This document shows positions 45,581 to 58,695 of a DNA stretch of 64,000 nt, in pieces. The stretch spans positions 62,001 through 126,000 of the forward strand of contig MU400571.1 in the NCBI GenBank assembly GCA_022578965.1, in the 5' to 3' direction. Within the stretch, counting starts at the first letter, position 1. The number at the start of each line of letters is the position of its first letter. The translations under genes were made by a program, and so were the position numbers. Below the pieces are notes generated by a model. It saw only the letters and a program-made list of their open reading frames with translations. It was not told the origin of the DNA and searched no databases. Origin of the DNA: Xylaria sp. FL1777. Its lineage: Eukaryota; Ascomycota; Sordariomycetes; Xylariales; Xylariaceae.

Positions 45581-48500
45581 AAGCCAAACAACTTTAATAG
45601 CCTATGCAGAACCTGCCTTGCCGAATCTGAAATGAAAGGATATATTGGGCGGGCCCCGGGATGGGATGGATCGTCAAACCTGTTTTTCTTCTTATACGTC
45701 ACATCCAGCGATTGCCTACAGGCATCTGGAACGTGGAATCCTGATAATGACGGACTGTTTATCGGGTTGGCTCGGGCAGACGGTAGAGTCACGAGCGGAC
45801 ATGTACTTGGCTGATAGACTCCAGGTATCTGTAATCACACGCCTGACGGTGATGAGGAGGACGTGGATGATAATGTGAGACTACGCTAATAGGGGACCAA
45901 TGTATTACACACTGCGTACGGCGTAGCTTGAAGCCATGAGATCCAATGAGTCCAAACTTTTTCTTACAGTACACACCAAGGATGCTGATGGCTGCTCACG
46001 AGTCCCGACACGTGGACCACATCGTAGTATAGAGTACTTCTGGGGCTTCGCAAAACATGGCCATCCCGTCTGGTATGGGCCAACAGGGTCCACAGACGAG
46101 AGAGCTCAGGGAGAGAGGGAGGGAGAGAGAAAGAGACAAAGGCCTCTGCTCTGGGTAATCGATGACCGCCAGCCAGCCGCCATCACACTTTTTGGTCACA
46201 CATCGCAATCCTACTCTCTAGGTTACCGTCGCACCAAGCCACATCATTCAACGGAGGATCGGTAACAAGAGATGAACTCCTTGGCACAAACATACCCTTA
46301 CCTACTCTACAATTATTCCCTCAATGAGCGATGGAGTTCAAGGGAATAGGGATGGCGACCCCATGCCCCCCTGATGCCTGACGCCTGGTGCCTGATACTT
46401 GGATTGACTCGGATTGTCGCGTTGAATTGAAGTACCTGGTGCTTGTCAGGATTGCGTCTCCTGCCCCTGCTAGAGAGAAAGCACACAGACCGAGAATGCC
46501 TGTGCTAGATCTGCCGCTTAAGCACTTCGTATGGGATAGCTGGCCCGATCTAACGGTCATCTTACAGCTCGAACTTGTACGCATTCGGCTCACATTACAC
46601 CGCGCTATAGGTGTGTACTATTGTGTGTGTACTGGGTACGCGTAATTTGAGTAAAGTGCCGCACATTGGGCTCGATTTCTAAGAATAGTATGTAATAACA
46701 GCATCAAGCGCGGATCGACTAGGACCGATGCGACCGGGATCATTCCGCCCTCTCTTGTATTGGGTATATGTACGCCTGTACGTGGTGTAGGCAGTCAATC
46801 CTGCATATGTCAATCAAGGGCACAAGGCGAGCAGACGACGATATGCACAAGATAGTCACGAGTCGCACGAGGCGTTTATGTAGGTACTTTATGAATGGTA
46901 GTAAATGCGCGCGCGTCTCACGTAGAATGCTCACACTGCGTAGGTAACATGATGGAAAAACCCTAGTAGAAAAGGCGGAAGAAACCGACCCCAGGTTCAT
47001 AATACTACTAACCCTAAATCGCAATGCTGGACAGTCGAGCAGGTAGAAGTGTAGAAGTACGCAGTATGATGAAACAAGCAGCAGGCCTCATCCATATGTC
47101 CTCATCAATATGTGGATAATACATAATATTATTGTCAACGTCACACAGTCTCTCTCTTACGCATGGTGTAGGTCGATTGTTGCGGCAGTGCCCGAAATTA
47201 ATTAATCCGTCTGGGGTATATCGAAGTTGATGGGTACAGTTAATAGAGATCCATAGCGTAAATTACTACATACGTACTTAGATGATCACCAGGGACGGAC
47301 GCGGGCCGACGATGTTGACGATTCCTACGCATATGACCTATACGACGATATCCGAGCCCTGCCCTTTACTCACCCACTCCCTCCCTCGCACGCGCACACA
47401 CACACACACAAGGCATAAAAAAGCAACAAAGCCACGCGACAAGTGGGCTAAATTATGTACGATGATAAGATGTGAGAACATGCCGGACCCTTGGAAAGAA
47501 CCATAAGCAAACAAGCCTTAACCCTGCCTGCTCAATCCATCAAGCCCTAGACTAGAAGCTTGATGATTTCGGGAAGGTCAAATTACCCTAGGCTGAGAGA
47601 CAAGCGGCTGATCCCTCGATTTGGGTCCTTAGTGCCAACATCGGGTTTTGCTGTTGTTGCTGCTGCTGCTGTGTTTTTTTCTCAATTTCTTGATCTGATG
47701 ACAAAACGAGCTACGAAAGGACATTTGCAAACACGGCCATTGGATTGCCGGCTCTAGTGCACACTAGAGACGATAATCCTGGTAATACGGTGGTATAGTC
47801 GATAGCGACGGTGCGGTTGGTTGGCTCGTGCCCTTGTCTCTGGTACCTAGTGTAGGTATTACGTGCAGGACGACTACCACATTACCACCAAGAGTTCTTG
47901 AGATCTTGTTATCGAATCTCATTCATCCCCTTCCGGCTGGTTGGCGCGCGGCATGTGTGACGGAGCAAGCAGCCTTCTCTCATCACCAGCCTCGGACCAC
48001 TCGATTCTCCCCCATACGGCGCAGCAGCATGTCTCGGCTAGGGGTCCCCGTTTGTCGGCGCTTCTCGCTCACCGCAGAAAAGCCAATACTAGCTTCTAGA
48101 GCGATGCTAGATGCGACTCGCCGGCTTATGCTCGCACTTGTGGCGTTGGCGAGGTTGTTATGTAGGCAATTATGGAGGCAATCGATATACTACCGGTACT
48201 TTACGCTGGATCTCCAGTGGGAAAGGATATATGGTGTACATTGTACACGATAGTTGACACGTGCTAACCTGGGACCCCGGTCTTAATGATGTTCCTGTTA
48301 TGCCGTAGTGGATGCTGTGTACGACACTGAATAACATCGTCCTGATGGCTATGTAAGAAAAGACAACTGTCATTTAACCAGGCGGCCACAGATGCAACGT
48401 CCGAGGCGATACGTGCCGCCCGCCGTATTGCTTACTGCCGCCTCAAAATGATGCCTGAGTAAGACCAGACGATTCTGGCTCCATTCAGCAAGCAGGCCGT

Positions 48501-48708
48501 CTGTGTTCTGCAGGGCAGAGTTTCAGCTGCGGGGCTCTCTCAATCCCACGAGGGAGAGCGAGGACGTCCCGTGGCGCGTTCACAAACGAGCCGGCATAAG
48601 CCCACAGGAGGTAGTTTTGAGTATGGGACGCCAGCTGCACGATGAAATTGCGTCGGTAGTGCTCCTGCAGCCGGGTCGAATCAGGATCACGTTCGAGCAG
48701 GAAAAAAA

Positions 48709-48731
48709 GGGGGGAGGGGAAGGGGGGGGGG
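48709..48731 (+). repeat. G-rich tract (G6-A-G4-AA-G10)
   Basis: Preceded by seven A. The G runs contain at least four G3 units with 1-2 base loops, so quadruplex formation is plausible. Confidence 0.65.
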
Positions 48732-49490
48732 TTTTCTATTAAGGAATAGGACGCAGGACTACCGGATCCAACCATTAACCGTTGCGGCAGAGCAACTGTT
48801 TATCCCAACAGCATAGGAATCACGCCAGGACCGCAAGAGAGACACGTAGAGAGGAAGCGAGGGAGAGAGAGGGAGAGACACAAAATACCACGATACTGCA
48901 TCAGGCATGGCGAGAGCCTGTCGAAAGCCGTCTCACATCATACTACTTCATACTACGTACAGTACATATACATGTCGTTGAACATCACACATAATCGTCG
49001 TCCTGCAGGATCGAGGTAGCATGAGGAACAATCACCCAGGTCGAGGAAAAGACCGTCATCATCGTTTGCCCAGGATCGAACCGTGCTGTTTTTGGGCTGG
49101 ACTGCCGACCGAACCAGGCGCTACATCCCTGTCTGACACGAGGCGAGAATCCTGCGCAGGCCAGCACAGAAACCAGGACACGCTCCCCTGGTCATGTTGT
49201 GTACGTATGTATGCACAAAAGCCGGTTGCCTCTCTTTCTCGCCATGTACTGCGTATGCTGGCATACCACAATAGGCAATGGTCGGTAGGTATACTTATAT
49301 GCCTTGTCACTTTGGAGCAGCACATCCCTTACTTCCGGGGAACAAACTACATACTGCGTAAGTGACTATGGCGCTTTTATGTTCCGCAAGTTTCCTCGCC
49401 AGTCAACAGCTACCGGTCGATCAACTGCCAACTGCAGTCACCATCAACCGAAGAAGATCAGCATGGAGATACATAGGTAATACGTAGCCC

Positions 49491-49515
49491 TTTTTTTTTT
49501 TTTTTTTTTTTTTTT
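49491..49515. repeat. Homopolymer of 25 T
   Basis: An uninterrupted T25 run flanked by TACGTAGCCC and CTCGCAAAC. It could be a poly(A) end of a minus-strand retroposed sequence, but no recognisable element precedes it and no flanking duplication is evident. Confidence 0.8.
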
Positions 49516-52500
49516 CTCGCAAACATTACTACGAAGGGCCGGACACACATCTACATCTACCTATCTGCATACGCGCCCGACCCGCCAGAAAAGTTCCCTC
49601 ACGTCGGTCATTCTTGTAAGGGTATTCGTCAGCGATACATGTTATGCATATCATGTGTGACCTGGGGCAGCAAAAGTTGAAGGAAGGCCTATGCATACAT
49701 AGTACTGGCGCGAGGTGGAATGGACTGTGTATGCATAATTATGATTTATGCGTAAAAAGGCATTTTCAGTGTTGGGTCTAGTTGCATCGTGTAGCACTGG
49801 AGATCCTGCTAATTATAGCGTGAGCCTCAAAGAATTGTCATTGTGATCCGGTTTGTCCCCTGTCATTGCGGTTAGTAAGATTATACGCATACGGTCGGGA
49901 TGCTCCGCGAGTCCGATCATGGATTCTGATCATGGGGTTTGCTGATCCGCTATCTGCCTCTACTATACTTATGTAGTAATAGCGATGTCTTCATTTACAC
50001 GATGAGTACCGGTAATGAGTGAATATAGCGAGAAAGGTAGCTGCATTGGAATTATCGAAAGTCCGGGGAATATCACCCTTATTATCATGCCCAGTCATGT
50101 GTTGGGCTGATGGGAGACGCACTAACATGTATGGTGGACTGATCTTACGCAGTATCCGACGTATCGGCTGTATTACACGGTCATTAGCAATATCGACGGA
50201 TGATTTTGAGATGGCGGGAATTGCCCAATCTTGTCTCTCCCATTCACAAGCACTCTCTAACCGAATCATTGTCGTGTGGTCCGTACATTACTTACGGTAG
50301 CACGGCTGTGGCGTGGCAGGCTATTGTTCCCTTGGGTTTACTTCCTGCGTAGTGTACATATACTTGCCTCGCACGTATATATATAGACTAAATATAGGTA
50401 TATATATATCTATATATACCGTATTTATATACCGAGCTACCTTTATTGGCTCAAGCCGCCCTACGCCTTCGCAGCACACTAGAGGCGTGTCGAAGGACTA
50501 AAAGCTATTTACCGACATGACTAGGTAGGACTGGACTGGGATGATGCTTATTATTATTGCAGCTTCAATAGCCTTCAAAGCGAACAAACGCCGAATAAGC
50601 GCTCGGAGTTTGGTACCGGTGCTGTGGGTGGATTTGAGTACATGTGGTACCGATATTGATAATGGCCCAGTGGCGTCGGAATAATATCCGGATGAGGAAG
50701 TTAGGTAGGCTCAATAGCCCGTCATTGCTGACCCCGCCTCATATCTCACATGAGCGGGAATGACAGTGGCCTGGACAGAAGAATACTTCTAGAAGCTCGA
50801 TTCGAAGCTGGGATGGGACGGGGTGGCAATCCTTGCGCGAAGCGAGAAGGTGGCTTGGTTCCACCGCATCTGCAACGAGATCAATCAAACGGTGAGCCAG
50901 CATTCGCCTAAGTATACTACCTATCAACTCACAGGCCAATACCGGTATTGCCCGTGATGGCGGCCCGGCACAGAGAAGTAAGGGAACGCTTACACGACGC
51001 TAACCTGCCTATCCTCGCGTCCCATGGGCCATAACCGACCGACGCAGGAGACGATTCACCACTACTGCGTTACTGCGTGGACTAGCCATGACCACAACTT
51101 GGACAGCGCCGTTGTTAGCTTCTTCGCCTTCTTCGGTCCCGACAGAGGAGCCGGAGCCCGAGGAGCCGGCGCGACTCGCTAGCGTATGCCTATCGTCTAC
51201 GGTAGTGTCGTCGTGTAGTAGCGTACTTAAGTATACTTACATGTATATCATAGTATACGATACCGAATAGGGGGTGTGGAGGGGGAAGAGGAGAGGACAT
51301 GGAGGACGTGGAGGACATGGCTTTCCAAGGCCGCCTGGCTGGCTACCGTCTAGCCACCGCCTAGCCAGCAACCTACATGTCCTGCGTACACTAGCAAGCC
51401 GGCGACACGACGCAGTAGTGTACTACACTATATGACCTAGTACCAACACGCGCTGAAAGTCCCGCACGGGAACAGGGCACCTAGAGCTCGGCACCAGTCC
51501 AGCTTGCAGCAGCTGAAGAAGTGCCCGTCCAGCAATCACACCGGTCTATCAGCTACGGCGGTGGGGATTCTCCTATTTGATAGGCAGCTCGCGTGTAACG
51601 CCGGGGTCCCCAAGTACTGTACGTCCACTCTCGCGTGCGACGGCGTTATTGCCCTTTTCAGGCTGGCCCTGTCCGCGTGCGAAGAACCTCGGCGCCCGTG
51701 AATATCGGCCCAAAAGGGTCATGAAAGTACCTATCTCAATACTTGGTATGCTCTTCATGCTGCGTCGTACCAGGCTCGAGCGTGGCATGCTGACCGAGGT
51801 AGTAGTAGACACCAACAGTATCGGTATTGCTACCGCCGGCTCCTGCGACGGCTTCGGCTAGCATATTGTACTGTAGGAAATACAGATACTAGGAAAGCTT
51901 TGATCACGATCTGCCTATCTCTTGCAGTAGTCTCTCTGATCTGGATCGGCAGAAGACATTGCGGGGAAGGACTTTAGCAAACCGCCCCGTGTCCTAGCAG
52001 AGACTTCTGACGTCAATTGATCAGCTCTCGTTCTGTTGTACAACGGGAGAGGACTCCTACTGTGTGTAACATGCTACAAGGATGTCAATCTGCAAATCAT
52101 AAAAGGTATCTTTGGTTGGCGCCGGATTACTTTCTCGTACTCAGTACACTAGTGTAGACTACACGCGGCTTTCGTACATAACTACTTATCTAGGGAGCCT
52201 GGTAACCCCCCGCCTTCATAACGTATACATGTACATTAGAGAGTGTGGTAGGTACCAGTGACGATGAGCGTGGTGCTGTACATGTAAGTGTTTGATATGA
52301 CACTTGGTACGGTTCCCTGCCTAATCTACATACAGTGTGGTTACCACATGTGTTCTTCCGAGTCTCACAGCTTGAAGATTGCGGATTGCGTGATGGGTAC
52401 GAGTAATTAGTCAGGACTACTGGTAAATGGTAAACAAGGTCTGTGCGACTTTAAATAGATTGGACCCCTGAATCTTAAACTGGCTTGTGATGACTACCAT

Positions 52501-54056
52501 AGTGCTGGTATTATGAAGGCTCGCTTGTTTATATTCGTCGGACAGCATCCCGAAAAACCAGCTCTATATTTATGATTTATGAATGGAGTTGATAAACGAA
52601 CGAGAGGGGCATTCGCCGAAGGTGCTCAAAATCTCTCGTGAGCGGCTTTCATGTTGGAATATGCATAGTAAAGTTCGCGTAGATTTCGTTATATGCCTGC
52701 TGGCTGCTACGTTTGTAATACCTACCGTACTTATCCCGTACAGTAATCAACAATCACTTCCGCTGGGGTCTGTTTCCGCCACGAGACACGGAAATACTCC
52801 GTACCTCGAAAAGTGCAGTTACAATTGTCAGGGAATACCGAGTCGTTGGCGCCATCATATTTCCGAGTTCTCATTACATGTATACGGTCGTATACTTAGT
52901 CCACACTACGACCAATTCTAGCAGGCAGCTGAGTGACCGGTCGAACGCTAAGTAAGTCGAATGGGAACTGGATATAACAATAGGTCAAAAACAACATTCC
53001 TCCAGTCCGGAGATACACCGAATATCAAAAGGCCTAACACGCGTACAGCGACCAAAGGCCAATATGTCGGAGTGATCGACAACATGATACCTTAAGAAAC
53101 TGACTCGCCAAATGTAAAAATTAAACCCTAATTGGTAGCGAGATTTTAATCCGACAAGCCGCCTATCTCCTCGCCTTGGCCGGCTTCCATGTAAACCTCA
53201 GACCGTAGGTGCGCCGAGCCGGCATGGCGAGTCGAGTCTAGACGCACTTTCGAAAGTTCCAAAGCCACGGAATGATGTCAACCGGACCCGTCTAGAAACT
53301 CGAGAAGATGAGTTGCGTAGCACCGTATACCGGGGGTTTGGGATGGACACACTCAAACCCAAATATCCGTCCGAGTGCTTCGAGGTTGTTTCGTCAAGTG
53401 CGGCACCTTGAGATCTGTTGCATGTTTCAAAATCCCTCGTCCAGAAAGGGCTGTCAATTCGCCTCGTTAGCAGCCAGGGTGGTTCTGCAGCAGAGGTTGG
53501 CCAACGAGCCCTTACATGCTCTGACTGATCAGCGTGGAATTGCTGATCAAGCTCAGCCCTCCAAGCCACAGAGAGCTGGAGCCTATAGGAACTAGAGTAG
53601 GGCCCCAAGTGTAGAGCCCGGCAAGGAGGCGCTGAACGCATATCCAACAAAATGGTCCTTCTGCAGCAGATACAGCGTGGGCTCTGGGCCTATGAGCGGT
53701 GGCGCCCACGTTTCTTGCTGTGCCCGGCTATTCCTTACTAGGCGAGAATTAGCGAGCCGGCCAAACGAAGCTCGTCGTTAGGAGTCCGCCCCGGAGCCCT
53801 GGCATTAGCTCTCTTCTCTTGCTCCTTCGATTGATATTCCATATTTTCACAAAAGTCCCGCTTACAAGACTAATTTCTGCTATGGGTTAGCTACGGGGTA
53901 AACCGTGGAGCAACGCAGCCAACAATTGCCCCCCCCCCTGGCCTAGGATTGGCCGATTGCGAGTCGTTGCGGAGGGTCTGGGCTGGGAAGGCTTGGACTC
54001 GCGAGCTAAGTAATGAGTATGGGCTGCGTGCCAGTTGGTTGCGCATCCAAGATTGT

Positions 54057-54155
54057 GCATGATGATAAATGACAATGATAATGAAATTGATAATGACAAT
54101 AATAATAATCAATATGATGGTGACGGTGACAATGGCGATGACGATGACGATGATA
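54057..54155. repeat. Degenerate (GAT/AAT/GAC)n microsatellite
   Basis: About 100 bases of imperfect triplets (TGATAA, TGACAA, AATAAT, GACGAT) with many point differences. Confidence 0.7.
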
Positions 54156-54590
54156 CTGTAGGTTTCTGACTCTTCCGATCGTCCACCCCGTCTGGCCGTT
54201 GAATCAGTGTCGAAAACAATGAATCAATGAATGAATGACTGTACTGAGTATAGGCTTAGCCATGCTCCCACGTTACTACTGTACATGTAGATATCGTCAC
54301 TTCGTCACTACCGTAACACACTCCATTACTGTCCAAGGTCGCTAGAAATACCGTACCGTAATCTGACTTGGAATACGCGGGATCGTGGCGGCCCTGAAAA
54401 CCCATGACCCGCATGCTACACTACTTACTTACACTTACACTACTCACACTCGACTCGGTACATACCTTACACCACAGAACACAGATACACAGATACATAT
54501 ACATATACATACACACTAGTACGCATAGGTCTGACTGTACGTACCTGTCCCGAATGTAAAAGGTCCCATGCAGTTGCATGCCTCTTTGCG

Positions 54591-54607
54591 CTTGGTCTCG
54601 GACCAAG
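54591..54607. other. Perfect short hairpin
   Basis: CTTGGTC, loop TCG, GACCAAG: seven perfect base pairs with a three-base loop, in a GC-rich part of the gene-free region. No T-run follows, so it is not an obvious terminator. Confidence 0.4.
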
Positions 54608-55353
54608 GGTGCCGCTAGCAGGGATCTTGACGAGTGCCGCAGGCGTGCGTCCAAGTTGCCAACACCTCGAAGGGCCCTCGAATGGGCGCTGCTGACTCCG
54701 CGTCTTGGCCGGGAGTGTTCAACCGACTACGCCAGTGTACCCGGGGGACTGGTATTGCACTAAGCACGACCTGCCGGCGCACGCGCTCCTTATTAGCCGT
54801 CATATACCTGGCCAGGGTGAAACCCTACCCTAGGCCCGCCCGCCTCTCCCAGACGCAGCAAGTGGCTCTCCCATAGGCCACGAGCCTCTTGCGGTGCATG
54901 CCTACGTGCCGGCCCAACCGTCGTGTCGTCTGAAAAGTGACCCCAGGGAAACATTAAGCGGCAGTTGGAAGCCGTGTGCTTGCGACGTCGTATTGGTCGG
55001 TGAGCCCAGACGACTGGCCCCTACCTATTACTATACACAGCGCGGTGCATATGGACAGATGAAATAAGGATTAACGGTTCGTCCCTGGGGACTCAGAGCA
55101 TGGTCGGGCCCCCCAGCCATTGCATCAGCCGACATGGGTGCTGTGTGGCCTCCTGCAACGTGATGAGGCTTTGTACGCTGTAGCGTGTAAAGTTCTGACG
55201 GGAGATGTCACTACGCCGATCTGGCGCACGCATTGGCAATCCCGCTCTCGTTATCGATCATTACTACAGATTGATGAGCACTATCTGGCTATCGGCCGTG
55301 TGGCGTCTTCCTTGCGTGCGAGCGCGCACACCTGGCACGCTAGTCAGTGTTGT

Positions 55354-55381
55354 CGCCGCCGCCGCCGCCGCCGCCGCCGCC
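55354..55381. repeat. (GCC)n run
   Basis: Uninterrupted GCC triplets over about 28 bases. They give Ala, Pro or Arg runs on the plus strand and Gly runs on the minus strand, and explain the spurious frames here. Confidence 0.75.
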
Positions 55382-57120
55382 ATTGTTTGTCTTCTTCGAC
55401 ATTGCGGAGAGCATCTTGAGAGATGATGCTAGCCTATTGCTTAACTCCAACAACCAGGGTTCATCCCTCGTCCCTCGCACTTCCTCCTCATGCCCATCTC
55501 CTTCCGACAGCGGGTATTCAATACGTGTACTTGTCAACGCGTATCCCCTCACCTGATTCCCTCCCTGGCCTATATTTTCTCGTACGATCCATTTCCAGCT
55601 CCCCACGACCGAGGCCAATAGCTCGAGTATAACAGCCTGGCTCCTGGTTATAAAAGCCGGCGATGCACTACTGGTATTATCCCTCACGCGATTTGGCCCA
55701 CACGGTTCTGCTCGCTATTTCCCCACAGCCCAAGAATAGGAAACACAATCCCTTTTCTGTAGTGGAACGGAATAGCTTGGGCATTATGAGCACAGCTACC
55801 GGGATAATACCAATATCAATAGGAAGGATAATAGCAGCAGTCCTTGCTCTTATAGTAGGGGTACCCTCGGTACCAGCGTAGTTTTCCCCCCCTTCGCATT
55901 CGGCCGGAACATGCCCCTGAAGATGACGCTGCTGTTACCTGTCACAATCCTAGCCTAAACAAACCCACGACCCTGAGACTATAATGCTTTTTTCGCGTAA
56001 TAATACCGACAATAAGAGATGGGTACTGTGTATGTGTTATGCTATGCTTACATAGAGCTCTGCGCAATAACCCTCGCTTAACATCTGTTAGATACACGGT
56101 GTGCTTGACTTGGCCTAGGCTGACCTCAGCTAATGAAAGCCATATGCTATGCTCTCACTACGTATACTACAAACTAGTCCTGGTCTCTTCTGTACTGTAC
56201 ATACACAAACGAGTATCCACTTTCCATGCGATACGGCGGGCTAGTCGGTCCATCTCTCGCCATCCACTTGGCTCCATGTTCTGGTAGTCTAGGTACCTGG
56301 AAGCCTGCTCCCGCAGCTGAGAATGACACCCTTGCCGTTGTTGCCGCTTGCGATTGTGCTAGTAGTACCCAGGCTTGATCGCACAGGAGCTAACTAGGTT
56401 AGGGTAACGGTTATGAAGTCGAGCCATCCGTTGTTACCACTATTTCTACCAGGTACTCTGTACCATGTCTGTCTAGTGTAACGACATCGTCAACAAGTAA
56501 ACGAACACTACTGTAATCCTTTCTCCGTCCCTCGTTGTTAAGTTACCTAGATGAACATCATTTCTTATTCCTCCTCCTCTTTTGTCTTCCACATTTTCTC
56601 TCCGAAGTACGAAACTAGGTTGGTTATCACGAGACTTAACGAACTATCAGTAAAGGATCAATAACTGGCAGCTTCAACATTCAATAAATCGGCTTTCGTA
56701 ACTATATCTAAGGCTGAAAGCGCAGACTACTCGTCGACGTCGCCGTCGTCGATCCAGCCTTGAGGACTACTTATTTCAGAACTCTTGGGGTTAGATCTCG
56801 AACCAGACGACAAGGTCTTCAAACTACCGCAGCTCGTATATATATACACGCACTCTCACCTACGGCGACGTACTCTTGTTCTGCCAGTCGAATCAAAATC
56901 CTGGATCTCCTCGGCGCCGTCAACGACTGGACTGGCCATTTGTGTGGTGAGATTCACGGGCTGTACCTCTCCCGGACCCTCACCGGCAAAATAACTGGCT
57001 TGCGTGCTTCCCCCTAATAAAGCATTATATCGTAAAGTTGTCGGGCCTCGTCCCTGTACACTGTCACAACTTAAGAGTCTTTATGCGATAGAGCCGGTCG
57101 TCGCCGTTAACTCGATTTCA

Positions 57121-58695
57121 ATGGGTATACATCCTAAGTTAGATCTTCAACGATCATCCTCCTTAGTGACGCCTCTCGGGCTGCCCAGTCCACTGTCTGC
57201 GGCTTCTCTGTCTAACGTTCCTGGGGACAAATTCTTCGGCCGTGCTGCACCTGCACCTATATCTCCTCCCATGTCCAGTCATGAGCCCAGCGGGACATCC
57301 GACATGTCTCCTGGAAAGAGTCTGAGTACAGGCAGGGGTCAAAGAGAGTTGCAAAATGAGCCAACGCGCCAACAGCTACCCTCTCTAAGCAGTCTGTTTG
57401 CAGCAAATCAGCACGTCCGCTCTCTACATTCTCCTCTATCGGATCGCCCTAGTCCGCTGTATGGAAACCAATCGCCATCGGAAAGACCGCCTTCCGCATC
57501 CACCAACCCAGAGAGACCATATTCCAGCAGCTCTTCATATTTCCCGAATATTTCGCCAACTCTGAATCAACCACGGCCCGTTTACGAACCGAGACTAACC
57601 ACTGAGCGGCCACTTCTGCCCTCAGTTTCCCAGAGCTTTCCAGGACCGCTGTCTCCTCCAATCCGCGAGTACGATCATGCGCACCATGTTCCCCGGAATG
57701 ACATAGGTACTACCGGGAAATGGGCTCACCCGAACTTGCCAGAGGCCAGGCGACCAGAGTACGTATACAGTGCTCGGCCGTCAACACCGATTTTTAGGTC
57801 GGCGGGCGACCACCGTGTGCCGTTACCCTCCCTTGGGCAGAATTTTGGCTACGAGACAAACCCACCCCCAAAAGTGGACGGTCAGAGTCAGTCAGGACGG
57901 TTAAGTCGCTCGCCGACTTTGCCTGGCAGTGTTAGCCCGGAAGGAGTTCTCGTAAAGGATGGGCTTGGACCGAAGATTTGGACCGGGACACACTTTCTGC
58001 CTCGCTTTGTGCGACGGGCCGAAGTTCCTGGTGAAGGGTTGTGCTATTTCTACGACGATGGTACTCACTGCAAAACAGTCATTGACGGGGAACCAGTGAA
58101 TGCACACTGGGGGGTGACGAAGGCTGGGAAACCGAGAAAACGTCTTGCTATTGCTTGCCTAACTTGCCGCGAGAAGAAGATCAAGTGCGATCCGGACTAC
58201 CCTCGATGCGTGCAATGCGAAAAGTTCGGGAGGGTCTGCAAGTTTAAGAATGCGTAAGTGACTGCCGGCCGTTTTCTACATTTAAGTAGTAGCTAAAGAA
58301 GACCTAGGCCTCGTGGCGGCCATAATACCTCTCCGGCGACTTCACCTAGCGAACAGGATGACTCGAGACAACTCGGAGCAGTCCCGCGAGTTGGTGAACT
58401 AGATAGAGCAAGGAGTGTCTCGAGCAGTTCGATGTCACCGCATACTAAATATGGTCGCCGCTCTCCTGAATTACCTAGCCTGCCCGCCAAAAGGGCAAGG
58501 TTCACGTACGAGCAATTTCCGCCGCCACCACCGCCGCCGCCGCCTACCAGCTATCCGTATCCTATGATGTCAACGCCGAGTATAAAGCCGACTACTGCGT
58601 GGCAGCCTCGGGAGCTTCCCAGGATACGCGACGACATGATTTACCGGAAATGGCAAACAGACCCTCATATCCGCGATATTCAGCGTTCACATTAA
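57121..58695 (+). CDS. Zn(II)2Cys6 regulator with a C-terminally placed zinc cluster
   Basis: Exons 57121-58253 and 58308-58695 join inside an Ala codon, giving 506 residues. The start MGIHPKLDLQ is the first ATG; the frame upstream opens only from GTG 57004. Residues 1-300 are Ser/Pro-rich and disordered. A conserved-looking block (about 310-345) reads CYFYDDGTHCKTVIDGEPVN then WGVTKAGKPRKRLA. The zinc cluster follows with cysteines 346, 349, 356, 363, 366 and 373 (CLTCREKKIKC-x6-CVQC-x6-C), the C-x2-C-x6-C-x6-C-x2-C-x6-C pattern of Gal4-type DNA-binding domains. The intron lies just after the cluster. The tail has PRGGHNTSP, a run of eight prolines (about 449-456) and IRDDMIYRKW. No middle homology region is present. 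A nuclear DNA-binding regulator is likely; target unknown. Confidence 0.88.

Larger units (their letters stand above)
43598..57120. other. 13.5 kb region without a convincing gene
   Basis: The longest gene-free stretch of the window. Open frames are short or start at non-ATG codons, and translations resemble no family I know. It contains AT-rich repeats, GA tracts (46103-46140), a (CA)n run near 47396-47410, a (GAT/AAT)n degenerate tract (54057-54155), a (GCC)n run (55354-55381), two strong G-quadruplex-type tracts, a T25 run and one possible decayed coding patch. GC content varies; 53.2-53.7 and 54.55-55.4 kb look richer in G+C. No terminal repeats, transposase or reverse-transcriptase motifs were seen. 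It ends at the start of the zinc-cluster gene, so much of it may be that gene's upstream region. Confidence 0.55.

Noticed and set aside
47828..48253. 141-codon plus-strand frame
   Set aside because: Starts at a non-ATG codon, no domain, and sits in repeat-rich DNA.
49000..49110. tRNA-like B-box on the minus strand (GGTTCGATCC)
   Set aside because: No matching T stem, acceptor stem or D arm could be built around it.
52583..52921. 112-codon ATG frame with a hydrophobic stretch
   Set aside because: No recognisable family, no splice partners, and isolated in the gene-free stretch; chance is more likely.
53198..53650. 150-codon minus-strand frame
   Set aside because: Arg/Ser-rich translation typical of GC-rich noncoding DNA; no motif.
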